NCBI RefSeq assembly: GCF_945952095.1
Contig: NZ_CAMFHL010000083.1
Coordinates: forward strand, 1 to 25,558
Source of the DNA: an uncultured Arsenicibacter sp.
GTDB taxonomy: Bacteria > Bacteroidota > Bacteroidia > Cytophagales > Spirosomataceae
Direction of reading: 5' to 3'
Length of the DNA: 25,558 nt
The notes beneath the pieces were generated by a model that worked only from the letters and a program-made list of their open reading frames with translations, had not been told where the DNA came from and made no database searches. Numbering within the stretch: position 1 is the stretch's first letter; the number at the start of each line of letters is the position of its first letter. Both the position numbers and the translations under genes were made by a program. This document shows, one piece after another, positions 5,961 through 14,226 of the stretch.

Positions 5961-8912
5961 ATGTCAGAATCTCAAAATTATCCCTTTCGGCTGGAACAAT
6001 CGCCCAAGAAAAAGGGCATCTGCCCGAATTGTGGCCATGATGGTCAGTTCCGGTTTTATGAAGACCTGAACGGTAACCGTTTAGAAGAGTACGGCCGTTG
6101 CGAACGAGTCAACAGCTGCGGCTATCATGTATGGCCAACAGGTAAAGCAGTACCTAAAACACCCGGAGATTATGTACCACCACCAATGCCTGTTCAAATT
6201 TATCCAGACAGGCTACAAAAAAAGAAATTCGACGATTATCTAATCGACCAGGAAAGCAATTTTCACAGATTCTGTGTAGGACTAGGTATTTCCTATGGTC
6301 ACTTAGCCAAGTGGAGAGTGGGAACCGAAGAGCGACCAAATAAGGGGCTTCTGACGGTTTTTGTATTTGTTGATCATCATAATGAGATCGTAAATGCAAA
6401 ATGGTTTCAGTACCATTCAACCGGCAAGCGAAACAAGGATTTTGAAAGCCATTCACTCCGTCAGCCAACTGAAAAAGATGGCGATGAAGCCCCAAAACGT
6501 TATGGTATGTGCTTGTATGGCGAACAGTTGTTAGATCCTGAACGGAAGCGGATTGTTTGTCTTGTTGAGTCAGAAAAAACAGCCGTTATCGCCAGTTGGT
6601 TCTATCCTCATTTTGACTGGATTGCTGTAGGCTCCTGCAACGGCCTGACAGATGCGAAAATTCAGGTGCTGGCTGGCAGAACTATCTACTGGCTGGCAGA
6701 TGCAGACGGGGATGAAATCATAATCAATGATAAGAAATCCAAGTCAGAGGAATCCAAAAAAACGTATGGCGGTCGGCGCAATAGCAGTATAAAGAAACTT
6801 CAGGCTTATAAATTTAATCACGAAGTCCTTGACCTTTATCCTACCCGCAAAGATGGCTTTGACATAGCTGATGGTATAACGAATGAAATATGGCCTGTTA
6901 CTGCACTCCCGGAGCCGGAACAGCCATATCTACCAGAAGTTTCTAACACAGATGATGATAATGAAGATGAAGACGATGAGTATGAATCGCAGAATGTAGA
7001 AGATGACTTCAGCGAGGAATGGGATCATGTGATCGGTCTGGATAAAGCGTTTTTCTATAGAGCTGATACCCAAAAACATTACCGGCGTTTCGGCTTTGTC
7101 GAGTATAGATCGAGATATTGGTTTGGCAGTATCACAACGAAAGACGACATCAAAACGCTAACCTTCCGGAGCGTCAGTAACTGTATAATTAAGCCGTTAT
7201 TGCTTATTGACAGTAATGACCCCAAACGGGTCTATGAGATTTTTAACGTTTTTGGTGAATCAAAGTTAAAGTCTTTCTCGCCTAAAGAGTTCACTACTCC
7301 ACAAGGCTTTACAGAGCAAGTTGAGTCATTAGGTAACTTTTACATTCACACATCAAAGACACAATTCAACAGAATTAAGATTAAACTATACGAGTTATGT
7401 TTTTCAGCAATAGAAATTAAAACATTAGGCTACAACAGAGACGGATTTTATGCATTCTGTAATGGCATCCAGACAGACAAATGGATACCATTAGACAAAA
7501 AGGGATTTGGGATCGTTGAACATAATAATCAGCGTTACTTTATTCCTGCCATAAGCAAAATAAACCCACATGACTCTGATGACTTCGAAAATCATAAAAA
7601 ATTCAAGATGGATTTGCCGTCAAAAGCAGTTTCATTTACTGAGTATGCCAAACGTTTTTGTGAAGTATATCCCTTGAACGGGAATGGCCAAATTGGTTTG
7701 CTCTACTTCATAACATGTCTATTCCGGGATATTATTTATAACCGGTTCCGTTTTTTTCCCCACTTGTTTCTGTTTGGCCCACCGCAATCCGGAAAGTCAT
7801 CAATTGCCTGGTCAATTATGAAACTATTTGGAGAGGCAAGATCACCATTCATGTTGAACACCGGTACAGCCGTTGCCTTTTACAAACAATTTGCGGAGTT
7901 TGAAAATGCAATTGTCTGGTTTGATGAGTATCAGAATAGTATCGAATACTCTCGCATTCAGAGCCTTAAAACCGCATATGATGGTGCAGGTCACACAAAA
8001 TCAGAAAATTCAAAAGACAACAGAAACCGTTCAATTCCTGTTAAATCAGGCTGTATTATTTCGGGTCAGGAACTACCCACGGCCGACAACGCTCTTTTCA
8101 CCCGTTGCATCCTTTTACAATTCACTAAAACCGATTATTCTGAAAAAGAAAAAGAAGAACATTCAAACTTTTATCAGGATATTGAAGTGCATGGAGTTAG
8201 TTACCTTACAGCACACATAAGCCAATATAGAGATCATTTCAAAGCCGATTTCATGAAACACTTCGATAACGAATTTTCGTTATTAAAGAGATATTTCAAC
8301 AAATGGGGTATTGATGACCGTATTGCTAAAAATATGTCTATTCTACTCTGCACATATAGCTGTTTAAGTGATCAGTTAGATTTTCCATTCACGGTTACTG
8401 AACTCCGAACATCAGCCTACAATTTAGTTGCCTCTCAAAATAGCCTGATTTCCGGCAACAAAGAGACTTCTGTATTCTGGAAAATGGTCATGTTTATGAG
8501 TCGCAGTAAACACATTAAAATGAAAGTTGATTACCGGATTGACGTAAAATCTTTTCTTGATGTTGATGTACCAAGAGGATCAGAAGAAATCCGGATTAGT
8601 CTAGTTAATAATGAGACTCAACAAGGCCGAAAAGTTCTTTTTATCCGTCTGACAAACATCCACACTTTTTATCAGAAGTTGTGCAGAGAACGCGGAGAAA
8701 AGCCACTGGACGAAGGTACAGTCAGACATTACCTGACTAATCAAAAAGGCTATCTGGCAAAAGTTCGTGGCCTGAAGTTCGGTAAGGTATCATCAACGGC
8801 ATTAGCATTTGATTACGATTATCTCACAGAAACCATCGAAGACTTCAGCCTGGAAGATATAGAAGAAGACCTACAGACAACCGATCAGGCGAAAGACGAT
8901 ACTGGCTTTTAA
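5961..8912 (+). CDS. Toprim primase / D5-like superfamily 3-type helicase
   Basis: 983 aa, the element's main replication protein. Residues 21-56 form a zinc finger (C21-x2-C24, C47, C53/H56; CPNCGH and GRCERVNSCGYH). A Toprim-like segment at about 195-265 includes CLVESEKTAVIASWF, GSCNGL and YWLADADGDE. An acidic linker (DDDNEDEDDEYE) follows near 330-345. The C-terminal half is a ring-helicase ATPase: Walker A FLFGPPQSGKSS (about 603-614), Walker B AIVWFDEYQN (about 649-658), then GCIISGQELPTADNALFTR as sensor and arginine-finger region. It should make primers and unwind DNA at the element's origin. No integrase is in the operon. A truncated copy of its helicase part is at 10169-11095. Confidence 0.85.
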   Translation: MSESQNYPFRLEQSPKKKGICPNCGHDGQFRFYEDLNGNRLEEYGRCERVNSCGYHVWPTGKAVPKTPGDYVPPPMPVQIYPDRLQKKKFDDYLIDQESNFHRFCVGLGISYGHLAKWRVGTEERPNKGLLTVFVFVDHHNEIVNAKWFQYHSTGKRNKDFESHSLRQPTEKDGDEAPKRYGMCLYGEQLLDPERKRIVCLVESEKTAVIASWFYPHFDWIAVGSCNGLTDAKIQVLAGRTIYWLADADGDEIIINDKKSKSEESKKTYGGRRNSSIKKLQAYKFNHEVLDLYPTRKDGFDIADGITNEIWPVTALPEPEQPYLPEVSNTDDDNEDEDDEYESQNVEDDFSEEWDHVIGLDKAFFYRADTQKHYRRFGFVEYRSRYWFGSITTKDDIKTLTFRSVSNCIIKPLLLIDSNDPKRVYEIFNVFGESKLKSFSPKEFTTPQGFTEQVESLGNFYIHTSKTQFNRIKIKLYELCFSAIEIKTLGYNRDGFYAFCNGIQTDKWIPLDKKGFGIVEHNNQRYFIPAISKINPHDSDDFENHKKFKMDLPSKAVSFTEYAKRFCEVYPLNGNGQIGLLYFITCLFRDIIYNRFRFFPHLFLFGPPQSGKSSIAWSIMKLFGEARSPFMLNTGTAVAFYKQFAEFENAIVWFDEYQNSIEYSRIQSLKTAYDGAGHTKSENSKDNRNRSIPVKSGCIISGQELPTADNALFTRCILLQFTKTDYSEKEKEEHSNFYQDIEVHGVSYLTAHISQYRDHFKADFMKHFDNEFSLLKRYFNKWGIDDRIAKNMSILLCTYSCLSDQLDFPFTVTELRTSAYNLVASQNSLISGNKETSVFWKMVMFMSRSKHIKMKVDYRIDVKSFLDVDVPRGSEEIRISLVNNETQQGRKVLFIRLTNIHTFYQKLCRERGEKPLDEGTVRHYLTNQKGYLAKVRGLKFGKVSSTALAFDYDYLTETIEDFSLEDIEEDLQTTDQAKDDTGF

Positions 8913-8923
8913 CACCTCCTTCA

Positions 8924-9406
8924 ATGAAAAGCTATTCAAACAGCTTATTTACGCTGGCCTGGACCTGTGATGGATCAGAGCCTTTTTCAGCAGTCCTGAT
9001 TGAAAAATCAATTTTGCTGAAAGCTTGCTACGATGGTCAGGATTCACCACAACTATCTCAATACTGTGGTGCCAGTGGCTCAAACGAATACGAGTCTGGC
9101 TTTCTTGGCCACCCTTCCGCCTTGTTGAATTGGGAAATTAACCCAACATCCTGGCTTCATTTTTTTTCAGGTAGTGGTATAGCTGTGTGTATGCAGGAAT
9201 CCGATAGCTCAATTGTGCTCAATCGAAAAGGGCCGGGCTTTCAGTTTCTATACTACTCACATTTCGCCCGATCATCACATGAACCCACCCCAAGAATGCA
9301 ACATTTCATTGAGCATGTCATTGGGTGGCTTGACTTCATCGAAACACAATTAGCCAGTGCAAAGGAAACGGGATTTTTTTGGGCGGTACGGTGCCGCCGC
9401 TCCTAA
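8924..9406 (+). CDS. Hypothetical protein downstream of the primase-helicase
   Basis: 160 aa, starting 11 nt after the helicase stop, so probably the last gene of that operon before the iteron region. No motif I recognise; it is rich in aromatic residues and Ser with several Cys, and contains no signal peptide or membrane segment. The C-terminus (RMQHFIEHVIGWLDFIETQL) is a likely amphipathic helix. Confidence 0.6.
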   Translation: MKSYSNSLFTLAWTCDGSEPFSAVLIEKSILLKACYDGQDSPQLSQYCGASGSNEYESGFLGHPSALLNWEINPTSWLHFFSGSGIAVCMQESDSSIVLNRKGPGFQFLYYSHFARSSHEPTPRMQHFIEHVIGWLDFIETQLASAKETGFFWAVRCRRS

Positions 9407-9430
9407 AGCAGCTCATGTGAGGCATTTTTC

Positions 9431-9609
9431 AGGTCAACCTTGTCAACCTTGTCAACCCTGAAAAAATCGGTGGCCCCGGCCCTATATTAAGATTTTAAAA
9501 ATCAATTAATTAAAAAATATATGAGGGGTCTGCCCCCCCCAAACCTCGGTTGACGATGGTTGACAAAGGTTGACAAAAGGTTGACAAAGGTTGACAACTC
9601 AGGTCAACC
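9431..9609. repeat. GGTTGAC iterons flanking an AT-rich core, candidate replication origin
   Basis: Left group: three minus-oriented copies (GTCAACC) at about 9432-9456, spaced 9 bp. Right group: five plus-oriented GGTTGAC at 9548, 9558, 9568, 9579 and 9589, spaced 10, 10, 11 and 10 bp (one helical turn), then one inverted GGTCAACC at 9602. Between the groups, 9481-9531 is very AT-rich (TTAATTAAAAAATATAT), followed by a C8 run. Helically phased iterons next to an AT-rich stretch, just after the replication genes, are the usual look of an iteron origin. Alternatively they are operators for the gene at 9625. Confidence 0.6.
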
Positions 9610-9624
9610 AAACCCCTGAAAGCA

Positions 9625-10176
9625 ATGGAAGTGATCGAAAAAAAAGCAGAAACCCCTCCTTTCAGGCTGCTGCCGCTATATACCTGGTGGTTTTTTCCGG
9701 GCAAAACGTTGCCCTACCTCATTGCCGAAAAATGGGGCATTACACTACCTGATGAAACAGCACAGCTCAGCATTCTTGAAATCGGCTCGTCAAACCCGCT
9801 CAGGATGCCCGTAAATGAGTTCTGGGCGCTTTTTGACCAAAAGGCTATATTCCCCCTAATCGGCGAAGAAGTGGCCCCAAAAACAAAATGTGAGCCAAAT
9901 AGAGAAATGAATCCTGTACCAACGTTCAGCCATGTGCCGCTGCATACCTGGTGGATTCACGAACGTCAAACATTGCCAATCGTCATCGTCGAGAAAACGG
10001 GCTATCTGGGGCCATACAGCAAACGAATGATTGGGTATCTGCGAATCGGATCATCTACGGTGATCAGAATGACGGAAGCAGATTTTTGGAGCAAATACGA
10101 AAAGAATGAAATAAGGGCTTTCACCCTGAATGAAAAACTGATTATCAACCATATAACCAACAATTCAAATGACTAA
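9625..10176 (+). CDS. Two-repeat protein of unknown function
   Basis: 183 aa made of two tandem copies of an approximately 65-residue unit. Copy 1 has LPLYTWWFFPGKTLPYLIAE, IGSSNPLRMPVNEFWALFDQ; copy 2 has VPLHTWWIHERQTLPIVIVE and IGSSTVIRMTEADFWSKYEK. Conserved TWW, TLP, IGSS, RM and FW positions show internal duplication. It overlaps the next gene start by 8 nt and directly follows the iterons. No known family recognised; because it sits beside the origin, an iteron-binding or replication-control role is possible but unsupported by a motif. Confidence 0.6.
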   Translation: MEVIEKKAETPPFRLLPLYTWWFFPGKTLPYLIAEKWGITLPDETAQLSILEIGSSNPLRMPVNEFWALFDQKAIFPLIGEEVAPKTKCEPNREMNPVPTFSHVPLHTWWIHERQTLPIVIVEKTGYLGPYSKRMIGYLRIGSSTVIRMTEADFWSKYEKNEIRAFTLNEKLIINHITNNSND

Positions 10177-11095
10177 CATTTGCCACAATCTCGAAAAAGT
10201 CCGGAAACAAATGGGAATTTCTCCCGCTATGATCGCGGACAAAATGGAGATTCCGCTTTCCAACTATCTGGAATATGAGTTGTTTGCGGACTCTATTACA
10301 CCCGACACTCTGATCCGTATTGCGGAAGCGCTGAATGTTACTACTGTTGAACTGAACACTGGTGTAACCAACCTGTCGCGTTTCATGTCTGCTTATTGCC
10401 ATCAATTTGGCCGGCCTGCTGTTGTTACACTACTCTACGGACTGGCATCCATCTGGAAAGAACATATCCAGGGCGTAACCGGAATGTTTCCGTATCTCTA
10501 CATTCACGGCGACCAGCAATCCGGCAAAACAAGTATTGCCAGCGGGGCAAAACATGCTCTCCCTGCTTATCTGCGGTGTTATGATGAACGCCCCTATGTA
10601 GCATCAGCTGGCCCCGAATCAGATAATCAATTTGGCATAGTTCTTTGCAGTAATGTGATACCTACCCAAATCACGCTGAACGCAAGCATTTATTTGAAAT
10701 TACCTGAGCGTATCCAGTTTTCCCCCGAACAGGCAGACAACTACAATGCCTACCGTCATTCTCTTCCGGACGTTGATGTATCATCCCTGCTTTTCCATGA
10801 TGTTCATTTTCGGGCGTATTTCTCTTTTTACTATCAAAATGAACTGTCGAATCTGAATCCGTACAATTTTGCCGACCCGGCTCTTTTGGCGATCAAGAAC
10901 AAAGCGGCAATTCTTCTGAGCACCTACCGGTGTTTAGAAGCTCTTCAGTTTCCCTTCAGCAATCAAGATGTTTTTGATGCGATCTACTGGATCGTAGCTA
11001 CTCAATATGGCTTGCAAAAGCTCCGTTCGGCAACCCCGTTACCGATGACCGTAAAGGACGTATACGAAGCCTTCAACCCTGACGTATATGAATGA
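10169..11095 (+). CDS. HTH protein fused to a truncated helicase-like domain
   Basis: 308 aa. Residues 1-65 form a C1-type HTH (NLEKVRKQMGISPAMIADKM ... LIRIAEALNVTTVEL). From about 75 on it parallels the C-terminal half of the primase-helicase: FPYLYIHGDQQSGKTSIASG versus FPHLFLFGPPQSGKSSIAWS, and ILLSTYRCLEALQFPF versus ILLCTYSCLSDQLDFPF. The Walker A lysine-threonine is kept, but the stretch with Walker B (FDEYQN) in the parent is missing. It looks like a partial duplication fused to a repressor head. It may regulate replication by mixing into the helicase ring or by binding the origin; inference. Confidence 0.7.
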   Translation: MTNICHNLEKVRKQMGISPAMIADKMEIPLSNYLEYELFADSITPDTLIRIAEALNVTTVELNTGVTNLSRFMSAYCHQFGRPAVVTLLYGLASIWKEHIQGVTGMFPYLYIHGDQQSGKTSIASGAKHALPAYLRCYDERPYVASAGPESDNQFGIVLCSNVIPTQITLNASIYLKLPERIQFSPEQADNYNAYRHSLPDVDVSSLLFHDVHFRAYFSFYYQNELSNLNPYNFADPALLAIKNKAAILLSTYRCLEALQFPFSNQDVFDAIYWIVATQYGLQKLRSATPLPMTVKDVYEAFNPDVYE

Positions 11096-11131
11096 TCGTT
11101 AGGGTCTGGTTTGTAATCGGCTAAAAATATT

Positions 11132-11156
11132 GTCAACCCTGTCAACCTTGTCAACT
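11132..11156 (-). repeat. Second cluster of GTCAACC iteron-type repeats
   Basis: Three minus-oriented copies (GTCAACC, GTCAACC, GTCAACT) at 11132, 11141 and 11150 with a 9-bp period, the same motif and spacing as the left group at 9431. With that group they bracket the genes at 9625-11095. They sit in the promoter region of the gene at 11191, so they could be operators. Confidence 0.5.
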
Positions 11157-11190
11157 TCGTTCATTCGTGAATCATCAAAACTAAGTGTAT

Positions 11191-11811
11191 ATGGCCTATA
11201 CTATTCACCAGCGGCACGAACATAAACGTGGCTGCGGATACCGGAAAAAAGGCGGCTTTTACTTCTTCTGCGAATCCGGCGGCAAAACCTGTATGAAGCT
11301 ACCGATTCAGGTTTCTGTATGCCCATGCTGCGGCGAAGGCATCCAGCAAACCCGTGGCTTCAAAATCGTTTCTTCGTTACTGATCGACAATACACCCTGC
11401 AAAAAAGCCGGGTGCCAGATTTCTGAATGCCGTCCTTTCGGCATCCAGAAACAATACTACCTCATGTGGGTAGGCGAAAAGTTCTACAAAACACCCGCTT
11501 TCTTTCTGGATGAAGCGAAGCGGATGGGAATTTCAAAACGACTGCCAGAAGTGCCCAAAAACTTTGTCGTCGGGACAGATTGGGTCTTGCTGGCACACCC
11601 CAAAACCCCGTTTCAGGACGATAGCGCCAACATGGAGTTCTTACCGGGCATTTTTGCCGCTTTCTGTCCGGATCGTATTGAGTATGTCGTCCGTGGCAAT
11701 GAATCTGCCGAAAAACTGCAAAGCATGGCAGACAGGGGAATTACCCTGATTGATGTGCATCCGATTCAAGAAGAGCAACCTAAAACCCTGTTTGAAGATG
11801 CTGCTGTATGA
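11191..11811 (+). CDS. Conserved phage-type zinc-binding hypothetical protein
   Basis: 206 aa from the ATG at 11191; a GTG two codons earlier is possible. N-terminal cysteine clusters are evident: HEHKRGCGYRKKGG, CMKLPIQVSVCPCCGEG, CKKAGCQISECRPFG, suggesting two zinc ribbons. The middle has KQYYLMWVGEKFYKTPAFFL, then KNFVVGTDWVLLAHPK and PGIFAAFCPDRIEYVVRG. I recall proteins of this layout in many phages and prophages without known function. It overlaps the next gene by 14 nt. Confidence 0.75.
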   Translation: MAYTIHQRHEHKRGCGYRKKGGFYFFCESGGKTCMKLPIQVSVCPCCGEGIQQTRGFKIVSSLLIDNTPCKKAGCQISECRPFGIQKQYYLMWVGEKFYKTPAFFLDEAKRMGISKRLPEVPKNFVVGTDWVLLAHPKTPFQDDSANMEFLPGIFAAFCPDRIEYVVRGNESAEKLQSMADRGITLIDVHPIQEEQPKTLFEDAAV

Positions 11812-12058
11812 AGTAGATACCTCCGAAGAAAAATTCCTGGACTCGCTGCCATATAGCGGCAATCGGGCAGTAGAGCAGTGTGGTGAGCTTCACTACTCTA
11901 CGATCACCAGGCTATCGACCTTTATTGCAATCTACATGATTGCAAACCGCGATGGGTCAAAGCGATTCATTGAGACCAACTCGTTTGAGGCGTTTGTCAG
12001 AGCATTAGATATTGTAGATCGTATGTCTGAAGCCGAATACAGAGAGACATTTAACTGA
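11798..12058 (+). CDS. Small hypothetical protein
   Basis: 86 aa, starting inside the end of the upstream gene (ATG at 11798), consistent with coupling. Sequence: MLLYEVDTSEEKFLDSLPYS onward, ending ALDIVDRMSEAEYRETFN, mostly helical. No family recognised. The ATG at 11750 would force a longer overlap, so I prefer 11798. Confidence 0.5.
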   Translation: MLLYEVDTSEEKFLDSLPYSGNRAVEQCGELHYSTITRLSTFIAIYMIANRDGSKRFIETNSFEAFVRALDIVDRMSEAEYRETFN

Positions 12059-12080
12059 AAACCAATTCAAAACCAATTAT

Positions 12081-12440
12081 ATGAACCAATCACAAAACGC
12101 AAATTCTCCCGTAATGCTTTGGGCAATTGTGGAGCTAATGGGCCATCAGCAAATTTCGGGGCAGGTCTCTGAATACCAGCTTGGCGGAAACTTTCTCCGG
12201 ATAGATGTTCCGGAAACAAGCAGACAAGGCCCGTTTACACGCCTTGTAAATCCATCGACGGCTGTGTATGCAATCAATCCGGTTACCGAACAGGTTGCGC
12301 GGATGAAGGCAGAACAGTTACAGGCCAAGCCTATTGACTCCTGGGACATACAGCTTATGCAGCAAAAGCTACTTGCCCAAACGGTAAGCCGCAAGGATGA
12401 TGCAAATGATGACTCCGCTAATCCTCCATATTTCGATTAA
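12081..12440 (+). CDS. Conserved phage hypothetical (MGH-motif family)
   Basis: 119 aa. The pattern VMLWAIVELMGHQQISGQVS, FLRIDVPE, AVYAINPVTEQVARMKA matches a small family common in prophages with a conserved ELMGH-x-x-xxG start and an AIY-x-I-x-P-x-x-E centre. Function unknown in that family as far as I know. It lies in a run of small co-directional accessory genes. Confidence 0.65.
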   Translation: MNQSQNANSPVMLWAIVELMGHQQISGQVSEYQLGGNFLRIDVPETSRQGPFTRLVNPSTAVYAINPVTEQVARMKAEQLQAKPIDSWDIQLMQQKLLAQTVSRKDDANDDSANPPYFD

Positions 12441-12532
12441 TATCTAAAACCGACATTTAACGGAAATCGCCCCTTCCGGGCCATCCCCGATCTTTTTAAT
12501 TCAATGTTTCACTTATAACCAATCAATTCAAA

Positions 12533-12709
12533 ATGAACAAGTTCGAACAACTCAAATCCCTGATTGCAAGTGCTGAAGAAGATGCAGCTAAGTTTTATGA
12601 CAAAGGCAACAAAGCTGCCGGAACCCGTCTGCGGAAGCACATGCTTGACGTGAAAGAGCTGGCTCAGGAAGTCCGGAAAGAGGTCTCTGCAATAAAGGAC
12701 GAAGAATAA
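12533..12709 (+). CDS. Histone H1-like (Hc1-type) protein
   Basis: 58 aa: MNKFEQLKSLIASAEEDAAK, FYDKGNKAAGTRLRKHMLD and VKELAQEVRKEVSAIKDEE. The FYxKGNKAAGTRxRKxMxDLKxLAQ pattern is the Bacteroidota Hc1/H1-like family, which binds DNA. It is unlikely to be a stray ORF given this match and the good hairpin right after it. In the element it could compact phage DNA or mimic a host nucleoid protein. Confidence 0.85.
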   Translation: MNKFEQLKSLIASAEEDAAKFYDKGNKAAGTRLRKHMLDVKELAQEVRKEVSAIKDEE

Positions 12710-12717
12710 GCCAATCA

Positions 12718-12745
12718 TTGCCCGGTTGCACCCGTAACCGGGCAA
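12718..12745 (+). terminator. Strong hairpin after the histone-like gene
   Basis: TTGCCCGGTT and AACCGGGCAA form a 10-bp perfect stem (11 with flanking A-T) with an 8-nt loop. There is no good T-tract after it, so it may be an RNA-stability or attenuator hairpin rather than a full terminator. Confidence 0.6.
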
Positions 12746-12777
12746 TTAAACAACATTCAACTTTATCAATACAAGCT

Positions 12778-13143
12778 ATGTACGGCTCCCCTACTCCGGC
12801 ATCATTAAGCGCCATCGAAACACTGGATTTTAGCCACAACTGGAATAATAAGCTTGATGGTCAGTATTACACCACATTCCGGCTCAGAAGCAAGAAATTT
12901 CAGCCCGGTCGGTGTCTGAAAGTGACCTTGAATAAGGAGCCGCACCACATTGCTCAGATTGTCGAAACCCGATACCTGAAGCTGGCTCAGGTAAACGCAT
13001 GGGTCGCAGGCCTGGATACAGGCTATTCCCTGCCAGAGTTTGTCCAGCTGGTAAAAACCATGTACAAAAACATCGTAAAAGACTTTGACACACAAGAATT
13101 TGTGCTGGTACTCTTAAAGAAAATCCCCAATGAAACTATCTGA
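12778..13143 (+). CDS. ASCH/PUA-like domain protein
   Basis: 121 aa from the ATG at 12778, placed after the hairpin. It contains TTFRLRSKKFQPGRCLKVTL and HHIAQIVETRYLKLAQVNAW, a short beta-rich unit similar to phage ASCH domains (RNA-binding PUA-like fold). An upstream in-frame ATG would put part of the hairpin inside the gene. It overlaps the next gene by 14 nt. Role unknown; ASCH domains are linked to RNA binding. Confidence 0.55.
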   Translation: MYGSPTPASLSAIETLDFSHNWNNKLDGQYYTTFRLRSKKFQPGRCLKVTLNKEPHHIAQIVETRYLKLAQVNAWVAGLDTGYSLPEFVQLVKTMYKNIVKDFDTQEFVLVLLKKIPNETI

Positions 13144-13519
13144 ATTGATTCCCCTCGGAATGGCTGTTCTGGTGAAGAAAAAGAAAGCAGCCAAGCGCAA
13201 AGGCGGCGAGAGTCCTGCCAGTAAGCACCATAAGGAATTTTGCTCTTATGATGTCGCAATGACTTTAATGACATACAGCTTACAGCCCGGGGATATTATC
13301 CTGTATGGCGGCCGGAAGCTGAAAATTCTGGATGAATATTCCGGTCAGAACGTAGTAACTCAGGAACTCTACATGGACGGTTCGGACGGCGAACGGTTCG
13401 AATTGCGGGAATACTACATTTCCCGTAGTCGTAAATGGGTGCCACCAGTGGCCAAATCAAAGGCTCAGGAAGAATTAGAACATATGCAGGCTATCTCAAA
13501 CTTAATGCCGACTATATAA
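13130..13519 (+). CDS. Hypothetical basic protein
   Basis: 129 aa with a lysine-rich patch near the N-terminus (KKKKAAKRKGG) and a beta-rich middle (LQPGDIILYGGRKLKILDEY). It overlaps the ASCH-like gene, so the two are likely co-translated. No family recognised. The start at 13130 is the only good ATG. Confidence 0.6.
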   Translation: MKLSELIPLGMAVLVKKKKAAKRKGGESPASKHHKEFCSYDVAMTLMTYSLQPGDIILYGGRKLKILDEYSGQNVVTQELYMDGSDGERFELREYYISRSRKWVPPVAKSKAQEELEHMQAISNLMPTI

Positions 13520-13570
13520 GCTGGTTTACCCTGTGGTCACTTTCAACGCAATAGCTTAATAACCATTCAA

Positions 13571-14080
13571 ATGGAAAATAACCCAAGAGTAAAGTTCGGC
13601 CTTGAATCACAGGGCCATATTCCAACCATTCAGGCTATGCTTGCCGTTTATGGCTCTTCAGCTGAAGCATGGGAATTGATTGGCCGTAAAATAGGCTGGG
13701 CACCCTTAACGGCATGTGCTCATTACGTCGCCTATTTGTCATCATCAGTTGATGCCGATCCATCTCTGCCCAAAGTAGAATCTAATTATGTCGTTTGTAG
13801 CAAGATCGGGACGACTAACCTTTGTCTGGGCTGCGGTGCCGCTAAGGCACATTTGCCTACCAGCTGTGAGCCTTGCCCGGTTCACATGTACAATACCTGC
13901 CAACCTATAAAACTCGGGGTTGGCGACTCGGTAAAGTTCATGTATTGCCTGCCCGAAAAAGTCACCGGTACGATCGTACAGATTAAAGATGATACCGCTA
14001 AAGTCAGGCTGAACCGCACATTTTTCAATACAAAAATCGCTGATCTGGAACCGAATATTACTGAAGTAAAAGCTTGGTAG
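13571..14080 (+). CDS. Hypothetical protein with HTH-like N-terminus and cysteine cluster
   Basis: 169 aa. N-terminus HIPTIQAMLAVYGSSAEAWE then LIGRKIGWAPLTACAHYVAY looks like a small helical DNA-binding-like unit seen in phage accessory proteins. The middle has a probable zinc site (CLGCGAAKAHLPTSCEPC, C-x2-C and C-x2-C). The C-terminus GDSVKFMY ... GTIVQIKDDTAKVRLNR resembles a KOW/SH3-like barrel. The combination suggests nucleic-acid binding. Confidence 0.6.
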   Translation: MENNPRVKFGLESQGHIPTIQAMLAVYGSSAEAWELIGRKIGWAPLTACAHYVAYLSSSVDADPSLPKVESNYVVCSKIGTTNLCLGCGAAKAHLPTSCEPCPVHMYNTCQPIKLGVGDSVKFMYCLPEKVTGTIVQIKDDTAKVRLNRTFFNTKIADLEPNITEVKAW

Positions 14081-14226
14081 CCTCTATATCACACCCCCAA
14101 CTATGGAACTACTGGTTGGACGTTGTGTCGATAGCCTGCTTTGACCAAATAATATTCGCAGATCTGCCATAGAATGCAGCTGAATTTGACCGGTTATTGC
14201 CCAATATTATTCTTTCGCCATTCAAA

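Noticed and set aside
7873..8220. 115-aa plus frame inside the primase-helicase
   Set aside because: It lies wholly within the conserved ATPase domain in another frame.
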